This document shows positions 19,196-28,221 of a stretch of 64,000 bases of DNA, piece after piece. Source of the DNA: Spirochaetota bacterium. GTDB taxonomy: Bacteria > Spirochaetota > JAAYUW01 > JAOAHJ01. Below the pieces are notes generated by a model. The model was given only the letters and a program-made list of their open reading frames with translations. It was not told the DNA's origin and searched no databases. Position 1 is the stretch's first letter. Every line of letters begins with the position of its first letter. The stretch is taken from assembly GCA_026415295.1 (NCBI GenBank), contig JAOAHJ010000003.1, forward strand, positions 60,623-124,622, in the 5' to 3' direction. The translations under genes and the position numbers were made by a program.

Positions 19196-20306
19196 TCTTA
19201 TTAAGGAATTTAAAATAGAAAATAACAAGATTTATTCTATAATTGGTATATCTAAAAATTCTGGGAAAACAACTCTTCTAAACTATTTAATCAGAAATAT
19301 TGATAATTTAGGGAAAAATTACTTTTTGACATCAATAGGTATTGATGGAGAATCAATAGATCAAGTTACTAAAAGTAGCAAACCAGATATTTATATTTCA
19401 AAAGGGAATATTTTTACCTCTTCAAAGATTTTTATTAAGGAATTGAGTACCAATTTTGAAATAATAAATTGTATAAATGAAACAACAATATTAGGAGATA
19501 TTTATATTTGTAAAGCTAAAAATAGGTTAAAAGTGAAAATATGTGGACCTTCTACGAATGAAAAATTAAAATATCTTACAAATAATTATAGAAATTATGT
19601 AGATTATATCTTTATTGATGGTGCTTTAGATAGAATTTCAACATGTTCACCCCTTATATCGGATGGTTATATTCTTTCAATATCTACAGCTTACGCTAAT
19701 ACAGAAAATGAATTCATAAATCATCTCAAAAATTTACATTATAAACTACGCAGTATTGAAAAATTTAATGAAAACATATTTTGTGAAAAAGTATTAATAC
19801 ATTTAGAAAATAAAATAATTGATAATCAAATAAGTAATGTTAATAATTTAGAAAATATTAGGAGTATTTATAAAAATTTTAACTATAATATTTTTTCTAA
19901 TTCTATTGTTTTATTTAATAAAGATATGTCCTTTGTTAAAACTAATTTATCTTCAATAATAGGAAATGAAGACTTTATAATTAATTATATTGATAAGATA
20001 ATTTTTTTGTATGTTCCACAAGCTATTACAGATAGAAGCTTGGAAAAATTAGTTAATAAATCAAATAGCTTTTTTTATATATTATTAAAAGATCCTTCTA
20101 AAAACTTCATTAGTTTTAATTATTATAGTTTAATAAAAAAAAGAGGTTTTGATATTTTTTATTTATATAAACCTGAATTAAAAGGTATTACCACCTCTTC
20201 ATTTCATCCTTATAAAAAAATTTTATTAAATCCAATAAAATTAAAGAATATTATAAAAGAATATTTTGAAGATATTAATATTTTCGATCTTTTTTATGAT
20301 ACTTAA
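19188..20306 (+). CDS. P-loop NTPase (KamB-like candidate)
   Basis: A 372-residue protein with Walker A GISKNSGKTT (residues 20-29), typical of 'NxGKTT' nucleotide-binding proteins. FIDGALDRISTCSPLISDG (142-160) resembles the DGAxDR...SP block I associate with the reactivase subunit KamB next to lysine 5,6-aminomutase genes in amino-acid fermenters. It lacks GTPase G4/G5 motifs. The start codon overlaps the S41 gene by 8 bases. A terminator at 20381-20410 lies downstream. If KamB-like, it would act with the MutS-like ATPase at 14159-15820 to restore a B12-dependent aminomutase; no such mutase is in this window. Assignment by motif memory only. Confidence 0.5.
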   Translation: MIDLIKEFKIENNKIYSIIGISKNSGKTTLLNYLIRNIDNLGKNYFLTSIGIDGESIDQVTKSSKPDIYISKGNIFTSSKIFIKELSTNFEIINCINETTILGDIYICKAKNRLKVKICGPSTNEKLKYLTNNYRNYVDYIFIDGALDRISTCSPLISDGYILSISTAYANTENEFINHLKNLHYKLRSIEKFNENIFCEKVLIHLENKIIDNQISNVNNLENIRSIYKNFNYNIFSNSIVLFNKDMSFVKTNLSSIIGNEDFIINYIDKIIFLYVPQAITDRSLEKLVNKSNSFFYILLKDPSKNFISFNYYSLIKKRGFDIFYLYKPELKGITTSSFHPYKKILLNPIKLKNIIKEYFEDINIFDLFYDT

Positions 20307-20380
20307 TGCTATTCTTTTAAGCAAATTTTAATTAATTTTTATAATTTTAATATTATATATTTTATAAATATTTAAATAAA

Positions 20381-20410
20381 AAAAGCAGGAGATATAAATC
20401 TCCTGCTTTT
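20381..20410. terminator. Bidirectional hairpin terminator between convergent genes
   Basis: A 13-bp perfect stem, AAAAGCAGGAGAT (20381-20393) with its complement at 20398-20410, around a 4-base loop. On the minus strand the stem runs into a T tract of about seven and should end the por operon well. On the plus strand only four T follow, so it is weaker for the P-loop gene. Confidence 0.9.
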
Positions 20411-20425
20411 ACACAAAAAATTATT

Positions 20426-21364
20426 CTAGAAAAATAATTTTTTACCTTCAAGTGAAAGTAATGTTTCCCAATCTTCATCCACCTTTTTTTGAATATCATC
20501 AATAACATTCTTATAATTTTCATTTTTTAATAGGTGTCTAAATCTTGATTGTAATTTTAGAAACTCAATAACTGGTTTTTTCTCTTTTGGTTTTTTAATT
20601 TTTGTTAGGATACCATTTTCTACTTCATATATAGGCCATATACATGTTTCAAATGCAAGTTTAGTAGATTCAAGGGTAAGATTTGATGGTATACCCCATC
20701 CAGGAACACATGAGGATATAACATTAATAAAAGAAGGTCCTTTTATAGAGAAAGCTTTTTCAGCTTTTGCTATAAGATCGTTATAATCATGTGGTGAACC
20801 TTGAGCTACATAAGGTATGCCATGTGCAGATATTATCCATGTTAAATTTTTAGGATACTCTTTTTTACCATATGAAATTTTACCTGAAGGAGCAGTTGTT
20901 GTAGTAGCACCTTTTAAGGTTGCAGAAGATCTTTGATATCCTGTATTCATGTAAGCTTGATTATTGTAGCAAACATAAAGCATTTGATGACCTCTTTCTA
21001 AAGCTCCAGATAAGGCTTGTATTCCAATATCATAAGTTCCACCATCGCCACCTAACCCAACAAATTTAACATTTTGTTCTTTAATTCTTCCTTTTTCAAC
21101 AAGTATTCTATATGCTGATTCAATTCCTGAAATTGTTGCTGCTGAATTTTCAAAAGCATTGTGCATAAAAGGAGCAAGCCATGCTGAAAATGGATAAATT
21201 GTTGTAGATACTTCTAAACATCCTGTAGCACATGTGAAAACAATTGGATCATTGGTTCCTTGAGATATATATTTGACAATTAAAGGAGCAGTACATCCAG
21301 GACATAATCTATGACCACCGGTTAATACTTTTCTTTTCTGTATTAAATCTTGTATTTTTGCCAT
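20426..21364 (-). CDS. porB: Pyruvate/2-oxoacid:ferredoxin oxidoreductase, beta subunit
   Basis: The thiamin-diphosphate subunit of a four-subunit POR. It shows CPGC (21-24) for the proximal 4Fe-4S cluster, CATGC (45-49), the TPP/Mg motif GDGGTYDIG (106-114) and NNQAYMNTG (134-142). The 312-residue length matches PorB. The complex converts pyruvate and CoA to acetyl-CoA, CO2 and reduced ferredoxin in the cytoplasm. It is the last gene of porGDAB, 14 bases after porA, with GGGGGA before its ATG and a strong terminator behind it. Substrate could be another 2-oxoacid, but NNQAYMNTG and the gene set fit pyruvate best. Confidence 0.93.
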   Translation of the reverse strand: MAKIQDLIQKRKVLTGGHRLCPGCTAPLIVKYISQGTNDPIVFTCATGCLEVSTTIYPFSAWLAPFMHNAFENSAATISGIESAYRILVEKGRIKEQNVKFVGLGGDGGTYDIGIQALSGALERGHQMLYVCYNNQAYMNTGYQRSSATLKGATTTTAPSGKISYGKKEYPKNLTWIISAHGIPYVAQGSPHDYNDLIAKAEKAFSIKGPSFINVISSCVPGWGIPSNLTLESTKLAFETCIWPIYEVENGILTKIKKPKEKKPVIEFLKLQSRFRHLLKNENYKNVIDDIQKKVDEDWETLLSLEGKKLFF

Positions 21365-21378
21365 AATTAATTTCCCCC

Positions 21379-22563
21379 TTATTCGATAAGGTTAATATAT
21401 TTTTGTTCTAGTGAAATGTTTCCTGATTGCATCATATTATTTAAATCATTTATAGTATCTTTTATATGATCAGGATTGATATCTCTACCACCAAGACCAT
21501 ATATATAGTTTTGAACTAGTGGTTTATTGTTGGTATTTCTATATAATGAAGATAAAATTTCAAGATAAAGAGGTGATCCGCAAGCTCCAACAGAAGCTGC
21601 TCTATCAAGAACACCTATAATTTTTGCATTTCCTAAAATATCTGCTACTTCTTTTTCTGGGAATGGTCTAAAAACTCTAATTTTTAATAAACCAACTTTA
21701 ATACCTATTTTTCTCATTTCATCAATAGCAACTTTTGCAGTTCCGCATGTTGAGTTCATAGCAATAATAATAATATCAGCATCATCAGCTTTATAAGTTT
21801 CAATAAAATCATATTTTCTACCAGAAATTTTAGAAAATTCTTCAAAAACTTGTTTAATATACTTTTTAGAGTTATTCATTGCTTCTATTTGTGTTCTTTT
21901 GATTTCAAAATATGAATCAAAAAGTGAAAGAGAACCAAAAGTCAATGGCTTTTCAAAATCAAGTAAAGTATATTTTGGTATTCTTGATCCAACAAAATTT
22001 TTTATAACAGAATCATCATAAACTAAAACAGGCTCAGTTGAATGAGAAGTAACAAACCCATCAAGATTAACCATTACAGGAAGTAAAACATTATGATTTT
22101 CAGCTATTTTAACTGCCATTATAGTATTTTCATATGCTTCCTGGTTGTTCTCTGACATTAACATGATCCATCCAAAATCTCTGGAAGCAAAAAAGTCAGA
22201 ATGATCACAGTGTATGTTTATAGGACCACCAAGAGATCTATTAACAACAGGCATTACTATAGGTAGTCTTAAACCTGCTGCAATGAACACTAATTCGATC
22301 ATAAGAGCAAAACCATTAGCTGAAGTAGCTGTCATAGCTCTAGCTCCAGCAGCAGCTGCTCCCATAGTTGCAGACATTGCAGAGTGTTCTGACTCAACTT
22401 CTATAGTTCTTGTTTTAACTTTTCCATCAGCTACCATTTGTGAAAATTCTTGTACTATAGGAGTTTGAGGGGTAATAGGATATGCAGCAACAACATCTGG
22501 TTCTACTTGTCTCATAGCTTCTGATACGGCTGAGTTCCCGCTTAATAATAATTTATTTGGCAT
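21379..22563 (-). CDS. porA: Pyruvate/2-oxoacid:ferredoxin oxidoreductase, alpha subunit
   Basis: A 394-residue alpha subunit with the family's N-terminal AAYPITPQTPIVQEFS (residues 28-43), the EVESEHSAMSATMGAAAAGAR block, RSLGGPINIHCDHSDF, and C-terminal GVLDRAASVGACG and YGLGGRDI. It binds the pyrimidine part of TPP and forms the catalytic core with PorB. AGGAGG lies before the ATG. It sits between porD and porB in one minus-strand operon. Length is normal, with no truncation. Confidence 0.94.
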   Translation of the reverse strand: MPNKLLLSGNSAVSEAMRQVEPDVVAAYPITPQTPIVQEFSQMVADGKVKTRTIEVESEHSAMSATMGAAAAGARAMTATSANGFALMIELVFIAAGLRLPIVMPVVNRSLGGPINIHCDHSDFFASRDFGWIMLMSENNQEAYENTIMAVKIAENHNVLLPVMVNLDGFVTSHSTEPVLVYDDSVIKNFVGSRIPKYTLLDFEKPLTFGSLSLFDSYFEIKRTQIEAMNNSKKYIKQVFEEFSKISGRKYDFIETYKADDADIIIIAMNSTCGTAKVAIDEMRKIGIKVGLLKIRVFRPFPEKEVADILGNAKIIGVLDRAASVGACGSPLYLEILSSLYRNTNNKPLVQNYIYGLGGRDINPDHIKDTINDLNNMMQSGNISLEQKYINLIE

Positions 22564-22611
22564 TTTTTCCTCCTAATGATCACTTTAATTAAATTAAAAA
22601 TTTTAGAATGA

Positions 22612-22914
22612 TTATTCAGAAAATTCAGTTTCAGGTTTCATAATTATAGCTTTGTCTTTTTTTGGACAAACATAATGACAAAGACCGCACCCTTTACAAA
22701 AGAAATAGTCATAATCTTTTCTTTTTATTTTTCCATTGTCATTATAAAAAGGTATAGCTTCATCAGGGCATTGCTCAACACAAAATAAACATTGTATACA
22801 TTCAGTTTCGTAAAAAATAGGTCTTTGATCTCTCCAATCACCTGCTCTATATTTTCTTGAAGTTCCACCTTCAACAAGAGCTCCGATCATTAAATCTTTC
22901 CATGATTTACTCAT
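22612..22914 (-). CDS. porD: Pyruvate/2-oxoacid:ferredoxin oxidoreductase, delta (ferredoxin-like) subunit
   Basis: A 100-residue protein with two 4Fe-4S motifs: CIQCLFCVEQCP (C39, C42, C45, C49) and CKGCGLCHYVCP (C73, C76, C79, C83). It relays electrons from the TPP site to soluble ferredoxin. The start ATG overlaps the porG stop by four bases (ATGA), showing translational coupling. The N-terminal SWKDLMIGALVEGG stretch is typical of PorD. Confidence 0.94.
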   Translation of the reverse strand: MSKSWKDLMIGALVEGGTSRKYRAGDWRDQRPIFYETECIQCLFCVEQCPDEAIPFYNDNGKIKRKDYDYFFCKGCGLCHYVCPKKDKAIIMKPETEFSE

Positions 22915-23483
22915 ATATTTTTAACCTCCTTTACAGCTTCTTTCATTACTTCAATATTTTTTTGAAGCATTTCATCAGATAATTTTTTACCAAAATAGTT
23001 TTTAAAGGCATTAATAAGTTCATCAATGCTAATTATGTTAGTAGCTGAAGCAAAAGCAGCTAACATAGGAGCATTTGGATAAGCTTTGCCAAAATATTTT
23101 ATAGAAATATCATTTGCATCAACAACATAGTATTTAATATCAGGGTTTTTAATTTTACTTTTTATCTTTTCAGGAGACTTTGCAGAATTAATAATTATGG
23201 CACCACCTTTTTTAAGGCCAGCATCTAATTTTTCAGCATCTAACAAAGTATCATCAAGAACAACAACATAATCAGGAGTAGTTATTCCAGAATGAATCAA
23301 TATTTCAGAGTCAGAAATTCTAACAAAAGATTTTACTGGGGCACCTTTTCTTTCTGATCCATATTCTGGAAAAGCTTGGATATTTTTACCTTTTTCAAAA
23401 AGAGCAGCAGCAAGAATATCTCCAGCAGATTTAGCTCCTTGGCCACCTCTACCATGAAATCTTATTTCTATCATATTTGACAT
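22911..23483 (-). CDS. porG: Pyruvate/2-oxoacid:ferredoxin oxidoreductase, gamma subunit
   Basis: A 190-residue gamma subunit: IEIRFHGRGGQGAKSAGDILA at the N terminus, AFPEYGSERKGAPVKSFVRIS in the middle, and a C-terminal PNAPMLAAFA block, all diagnostic of POR/KOR gamma (CoA-binding side). I start at ATG 23483 because AGGAGG lies seven bases upstream; an in-frame ATG at 23504 would put that ribosome-binding site inside the gene. It is the first gene of the operon, preceded by a good candidate promoter at 23527-23554. Confidence 0.93.
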   Translation of the reverse strand: MSNMIEIRFHGRGGQGAKSAGDILAAALFEKGKNIQAFPEYGSERKGAPVKSFVRISDSEILIHSGITTPDYVVVLDDTLLDAEKLDAGLKKGGAIIINSAKSPEKIKSKIKNPDIKYYVVDANDISIKYFGKAYPNAPMLAAFASATNIISIDELINAFKNYFGKKLSDEMLQKNIEVMKEAVKEVKNI

Positions 23484-23526
23484 CTTAATTCCTCCTATTA
23501 TCATTTATATAGGGTTATTTTTCTAA

Positions 23527-23554
23527 AGTATAAAAAAAATAAATATTAAGTCAA
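23527..23554 (-). promoter_or_regulatory. Candidate promoter of the por operon
   Basis: Read on the minus strand, TTGACT (23554-23549) and TATACT (23532-23527) are separated by 16 bases. The -10 ends 43 bases before the porG start. The window upstream to the RseC-like gene shows no other clear signal, so porGDAB is probably transcribed separately from rnf. Confidence 0.5.
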
Positions 23555-23690
23555 CAAAAATAAAATATTATAAAGTATTCTAGATTTGGCTAAAACATGT
23601 AAAGCTATATGAAATAAAAAGATATGAAATAAAATGAATATTTTAAAGATTTAAAAATATTATAAAAATATTAATATAATAATTTAAATA

Positions 23691-24131
23691 TTAGTCTTTA
23701 TCTTCTACTTTTTTTATGTTATATTTAATACTTTTCTCAAATTTTCTATCAATTATTTTAACAATTACTAATGATAATAATAATAGAACAACACTCATAA
23801 TAAAGGAAAGAAGAACTTTTATATTTTCTTCAAATTTTGAAAATATTAAAAAATATCCTAAAAATATACCTAATAAAGAGAAAACAAAAGGTATACCATA
23901 AACTATTAAACTCAACTTTAAAATAGATATATTTTCTAATATAATATATACTTCTTCATTTTTATTAAAATTCTTATTACTATCGTCTAAAGGTATAACA
24001 AATTCCTTATCATTAGCGTTACAAAAGCTTTTTGCTTTGCAAGAAGAACAGCTTTCATTATTTTCTACGATAATTTTAACATATAGATTTTTATTATCAC
24101 TATTTACAATTATTGCTTTTTCTTTTATCAT
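23691..24131 (-). CDS. rseC: RseC/MucC-family membrane protein
   Basis: A 146-residue protein with the SoxR-reducing/RseC layout: a short N-terminal domain carrying C28, C31 and C37 (CSSCKAKSFC), then two membrane segments (about 70-95 and 102-128) and a basic cytoplasmic tail. Family members associate with Rnf-type complexes and with redox maintenance of regulators. It follows rnfB by about 230 bases on the same strand, which supports a link to Rnf assembly or function. The fourth cysteine of the classic C-x5-CxxC-x5-C pattern is not obvious. The 230-base gap may hold its own promoter. Confidence 0.75.
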   Translation of the reverse strand: MIKEKAIIVNSDNKNLYVKIIVENNESCSSCKAKSFCNANDKEFVIPLDDSNKNFNKNEEVYIILENISILKLSLIVYGIPFVFSLLGIFLGYFLIFSKFEENIKVLLSFIMSVVLLLLSLVIVKIIDRKFEKSIKYNIKKVEDKD

Positions 24132-24362
24132 TATGAAATACCCTTTTTGGTTAATATTTTAATAAGATTGGATAAAATATCTATTAAATTTTTCAATAAT
24201 TTTTAGTTTAGATGTTTCACTATATTATGTTATATTTTTTATATTTAATAATTTTATAAATTAAATTACTAAAAAATGTGATCATAGATAAAAAATATAA
24301 TAAAAATTATTAGAATTTAAGAATATTTAATATTAAATTTTTTATTAATAAAATTTTTCTAA

Positions 24363-25187
24363 CTATTTCTTAATATTTCTGTTTTTATTGTAAGCTGCAG
24401 TTGGACATTTTTCTCCATATTCCCATTTAATTTTATCATATAGATCAAAATTAATAACTGCAAGATTATCAATAAGCTTTAGAGCTTCTTCATTCCCATC
24501 TTTTTGAGCGTTTCTAACACAGATACCACAAGCAATACATGCTTTTTGACATATATTTTTAGCAACTAAAGTAGGATCATGATTTTTACAATATATAAAA
24601 ATTTCTCTATCTATAGGGTGAAGCTCAATTAAATGTCTAGGGCATGCTTCTACACAATTTCCACAACCTGTACATTTTTTTGTATCAACTACAGGAATTC
24701 CTATTTCAGAATCTATTTTTAATGCATCAAAAGGACAAGCCCTTACACATGTTCCCATACCAATGCATCCATATTTACACATTTTTGATACATCAGTGGA
24801 TGAAAAATAAGCAAAAGCACAATCTTTTACACCGTTGTAATGACCTATAAAAGTTGCAAGATTTAAATCTCCCTGGCATAATATAATAGCAACCTTTTTT
24901 GTTATTTTTTCAGCTTTTACACCTAAAATTGCTCCTATTTTCTCTGTAGTTTCATCACCACCTACAACACATTTATTAATTTTTTCATTTTTTAGAACAA
25001 TAGCTTCAGCATACATAGCGCAAGATGCATAACCACAACCACTGCAATTAGCACCTGGCAATGATTTCTCAATCATTTCAATTCTAGGATCTACTTCAAC
25101 ATGGAATTTTATATTTCCATAAACTAAAAAAACAGCAAATATAGCACCAGTTAATCCCATTACTAAAATTGATAATAATATTGTCAT
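24363..25187 (-). CDS. rnfB: Rnf complex ferredoxin subunit RnfB
   Basis: A 274-residue subunit. A membrane anchor spans about residues 2-24, followed by the Fe-S domain GANCSGCGYASC (C48, C51, C56 plus C73), then clusters at C137/C141/C147/C151 and C172/C175/C178/C182, and a further cysteine-rich segment (C213, C217, C220, C223). RnfB accepts electrons from ferredoxin and passes them into the membrane complex. It is the last gene in rnfCDGEAB order, with GGAG before the ATG. Cluster number is similar to other anaerobic RnfB proteins. Confidence 0.95.
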   Translation of the reverse strand: MTILLSILVMGLTGAIFAVFLVYGNIKFHVEVDPRIEMIEKSLPGANCSGCGYASCAMYAEAIVLKNEKINKCVVGGDETTEKIGAILGVKAEKITKKVAIILCQGDLNLATFIGHYNGVKDCAFAYFSSTDVSKMCKYGCIGMGTCVRACPFDALKIDSEIGIPVVDTKKCTGCGNCVEACPRHLIELHPIDREIFIYCKNHDPTLVAKNICQKACIACGICVRNAQKDGNEEALKLIDNLAVINFDLYDKIKWEYGEKCPTAAYNKNRNIKK

Positions 25188-25229
25188 AAAAAACTCCGTA
25201 TTATAAATAGATTAATAAAAAATTTTTAA

Positions 25230-25814
25230 TTAAAAAGAAAAGAGTCCAGAAAATCCCATAAAAGCCAAAGCTAAAATAGCTGCACAAATAAGTGTAATTG
25301 GAGCCCCTCTAAATGGTCTTGGTACATCTGCAAATTCAAGTTGCTCTCTTATTCCTGCCATAAGAACGATTGCAAGGGTAAAACCAATACCAGAACCAAG
25401 ACCAAAAATAATTGATTCAATAAAATTATATTCTCTTAAAGCTTGTAGTAAAGCTAATCCTAAAATAGCACAATTTGTAGTTATGAGTGGAAGAAATATA
25501 CCAAGGCTTCTATATAGAGCTGGAGAACTTTTTTTAATAAACATCTCTACAAATTGGACAAGTGCCGCTATAACAAGAATGAAAGAAACATATTGTAAGA
25601 ATGGGAGCCCAAGTTTTATAAGGAAGATATTATTTATTATCCAAGTTACAATTGCAGTTAAAACCATAACAAAAATTACTGCAAGTCCCATTGAAAGTGC
25701 TTGGTCAATTTTCTTTGAAACTCCTATAAACGGACATATACCTAAAAAGTATGTTAAAACAAAATTATTTATAACTATTGAAGATATAAATAAAAAAATA
25801 AGTTTAGTAAACAT
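25230..25814 (-). CDS. rnfA: Rnf complex integral membrane subunit RnfA
   Basis: A 194-residue protein with six membrane segments and the family motifs NNFVLTYFLGICPFIGVSKK and TNCAILG. RnfA and RnfE form the inverted-topology pair that holds the central membrane Fe-S centre and takes part in ion translocation. AGAGGT precedes the ATG. It lies between rnfE and rnfB with short gaps, in one operon. Confidence 0.96.
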   Translation of the reverse strand: MFTKLIFLFISSIVINNFVLTYFLGICPFIGVSKKIDQALSMGLAVIFVMVLTAIVTWIINNIFLIKLGLPFLQYVSFILVIAALVQFVEMFIKKSSPALYRSLGIFLPLITTNCAILGLALLQALREYNFIESIIFGLGSGIGFTLAIVLMAGIREQLEFADVPRPFRGAPITLICAAILALAFMGFSGLFSF

Positions 25815-25859
25815 AATTCATACCTCTTTTTTTAAATTTTAATAAAAAATTTATTTTTA

Positions 25860-26462
25860 TTAATAATTTTTATTAATATATTTATATAGAGCAATTAAAA
25901 ATCCTAAAGTAAAAAAAGCACCTGCTGGAAGTATCATAATTAACATAGGGTCATAAAAAGATGAAATTATTGGTTTTCCTAATAACTCGCCTTTCCCAAA
26001 TATTTCTCTTATTCCACCGATTAAAATTAAAGCTAAAGTAAAACCAATTCCCATACCAAGAGAGTCAATAAATGAATCAAACACAGGATTTTTAGTAGAA
26101 TATGCCTCGATTCTACCCATGATTATACAGTTAACAACTATTAATGGAACATAAGGACCTAAAGCCTTTGATAGATCAGGGAAAAATGCTTTTAAAAAAA
26201 GATCAGCTAATGTAACAAAAGTAGCAATTAATACAGCATAAACAGGAATTCTAACTTCAGATGGTACTAAATTTCTAATTAAAGAAGCAAATATTGCTGA
26301 AAAAATTAGTACGAAAGAGGTAGCTAATCCCATCGCAATTCCATTGATAACTGAAACAGTAACAGCTAAAGTTGGACACATCCCTAAAATTTGATAAAAT
26401 GTTGGACTTTCTGCCCAAAGACCTTTTAAGAAATTTTTTTTAATATTTTCTAAGTTTTTCAT
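25860..26462 (-). CDS. rnfE: Rnf complex integral membrane subunit RnfE
   Basis: A 200-residue, six-segment membrane protein homologous to RnfA, with LGMCPTLAVT near the N terminus and VVNCIIMGRIEAY in the middle. The paired cysteines in these motifs ligate the shared Fe-S cluster at the RnfA/E interface. A GGAG ribosome-binding site lies before the ATG, and it is followed 45 bases later by rnfA. Confidence 0.96.
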   Translation of the reverse strand: MKNLENIKKNFLKGLWAESPTFYQILGMCPTLAVTVSVINGIAMGLATSFVLIFSAIFASLIRNLVPSEVRIPVYAVLIATFVTLADLFLKAFFPDLSKALGPYVPLIVVNCIIMGRIEAYSTKNPVFDSFIDSLGMGIGFTLALILIGGIREIFGKGELLGKPIISSFYDPMLIMILPAGAFFTLGFLIALYKYINKNY

Positions 26463-26490
26463 ATTATGCTCCAGAAATATTAATTTAAAT

Positions 26491-27048
26491 TTAATTATTT
26501 GATTTAATGATTATTTCTTTTGCTACTTTTAGAGTCGAATTTAAAATTTTAACAACAGATTTTGAAGAAATAGTAGCACCAGATATAGCTTCAATTTGAT
26601 TCATACTTTTATCTGGTTTCTGATTTTTTACATATGTTATTTCTTTTTCCGTAGATAAATCCTTAAATTGATCTCTAAATTCCTTATCAATAATTTTTGC
26701 TCCAAGTCCAGGGGTTTCTTTCTGATCTAAAATAAAAATATCTAATATTTTATCCAGCTCTTTATTAATAGAGAATAAAATATAAATATTATCTTGGTAA
26801 CCTCCACCAAAACAATAAATAGCATAACCAACTATATTATTATCATCTGTTAAACCCTTATAAATTTCAAGGTTTTCCGAATTTAGTTTTTGAAATTTTG
26901 TGGCTTCTGGAAGAACAATCTTTAATGCATTTTCAAGAGCTTTTTTAGAGTTTAAATTTATTTTATCTATAAAATTTGTATAAGCAATAGAAAGAAATAA
27001 TCCTGATAATATACAGACTACAAAGAGGACTATTATCATTTTTTTCAT
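26491..27048 (-). CDS. rnfG: Rnf complex flavoprotein subunit RnfG
   Basis: A 185-residue protein with one N-terminal membrane segment (4-24) and an extracytoplasmic FMN-binding domain. SGATISS (156-162) supplies Thr159, to which FMN is attached by a phosphoester bond; ETPGLGAKI (111-119) is also conserved. ApbE is expected to load the flavin but is not in this window. It belongs to the rnfCDGEAB operon and has an AGGAGA site. Confidence 0.95.
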   Translation of the reverse strand: MKKMIIVLFVVCILSGLFLSIAYTNFIDKINLNSKKALENALKIVLPEATKFQKLNSENLEIYKGLTDDNNIVGYAIYCFGGGYQDNIYILFSINKELDKILDIFILDQKETPGLGAKIIDKEFRDQFKDLSTEKEITYVKNQKPDKSMNQIEAISGATISSKSVVKILNSTLKVAKEIIIKSNN

Positions 27049-27106
27049 AAATTCTCCTATATATATAATTAAATAATTTTATATTGATTAAAAACTTATA
27101 GAAAAA

Positions 27107-28105
27107 TTAAGAGCCAAATGTTTTAAGCTTTGAATATTTATTAATTAATGGTGTAAAAGAGTTCATAATCAGTATGGAAAACATAACACCTTCTGGGTAT
27201 CCTCCAAAAATTCTTATTAAAAATACTAGTAACCCAGCTCCAACTCCAAAAATAATAATTCCTTTGTTTGTAAATGGAGTTGTTACCATATCAGTTGCCA
27301 TATAAAAAGCTCCTAACATTAGTCCTCCAGCAAATATATGAAAAAAGGGTGATGCATATGTAGATGGATCAATTAAATGCATGATCCCTGTTAAAATAAA
27401 TACTGTTCCAATATAGGATAATACCATTCTTATATTTATAATTTTTAAAGATAATAGTATTATTCCTCCTAAAATAATTGTTAGAGCAGATGTTTCTCCG
27501 ATACTTCCACCAACTTGTCCTATAAATAATTTTAATAATGGAGTGAAAGTTTTGTCAAATTTAGAGAGAGCAAGTGGTGTAGCAGAACTTACAGCATCTA
27601 AAGTTTTGCTTGCAGATGTAGTATTTGCTTCAAGAAATTTGAAAATATTATTAGGATTAATATATGAATTTGCTGCAAGTGATGCTGGATAGGCAGCTGA
27701 AAGAAATGCTCTTCCTACTAACGCTGGATTCCATATATTTGAACCAATACCACCAAATATTTCTTTACCTATTAATATAGAAATAAAAGCTCCTAGAGCA
27801 ACTTTTTGCCAAGAAATAGTAGGGGGTAAGCTCATAACTAAGAGTAAAGCTGTTATAATAGAAGAAAGATCGAAAAAAGATTTATAATTTTGTTTTCTAA
27901 TAATTTTAACTAAAATCTCTGTCAAAATTGCAAAAGTAATAGCGGTAATGTATAGATAGAAAACCTTTATTCCGAAAAATAATATAGATATAATAATTGT
28001 TGGGATTAATGATAAAATAACAATTAACATTATTTTTTGAATAGATATATCTTTTTTCAAATGAGGAGATACTGATATTATTAATTCTATTCTATTTTTT
28101 TCCAT
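27107..28105 (-). CDS. rnfD: Rnf complex membrane flavoprotein subunit RnfD
   Basis: A 332-residue protein with about nine membrane segments. SSATPLAL (173-180) carries Thr176 for covalent FMN. GKEIFGGIGSNIWNPALVGR and the C-terminal GGYPEGVMFSILIMN are conserved NqrB/RnfD blocks tied to ion transport. AAGGAG precedes the ATG. It follows rnfC after 116 bases, the widest gap in the operon. Confidence 0.96.
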   Translation of the reverse strand: MEKNRIELIISVSPHLKKDISIQKIMLIVILSLIPTIIISILFFGIKVFYLYITAITFAILTEILVKIIRKQNYKSFFDLSSIITALLLVMSLPPTISWQKVALGAFISILIGKEIFGGIGSNIWNPALVGRAFLSAAYPASLAANSYINPNNIFKFLEANTTSASKTLDAVSSATPLALSKFDKTFTPLLKLFIGQVGGSIGETSALTIILGGIILLSLKIINIRMVLSYIGTVFILTGIMHLIDPSTYASPFFHIFAGGLMLGAFYMATDMVTTPFTNKGIIIFGVGAGLLVFLIRIFGGYPEGVMFSILIMNSFTPLINKYSKLKTFGS

Positions 28106-28221
28106 TTTTGCTCCTTTCGATTTTAATATAAATAATTATTGATTTATTTTTTATCTATATTTATGTAAAATTTAAAATTATATTTTTTTATAAATCTAAA
28201 TAGTATTTTATTAAAAATTAT

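Noticed and set aside
22214..22468. Plus-strand open frame opposite porA
   Set aside because: Antisense shadow of the conserved alanine-rich PorA block; no start signal.
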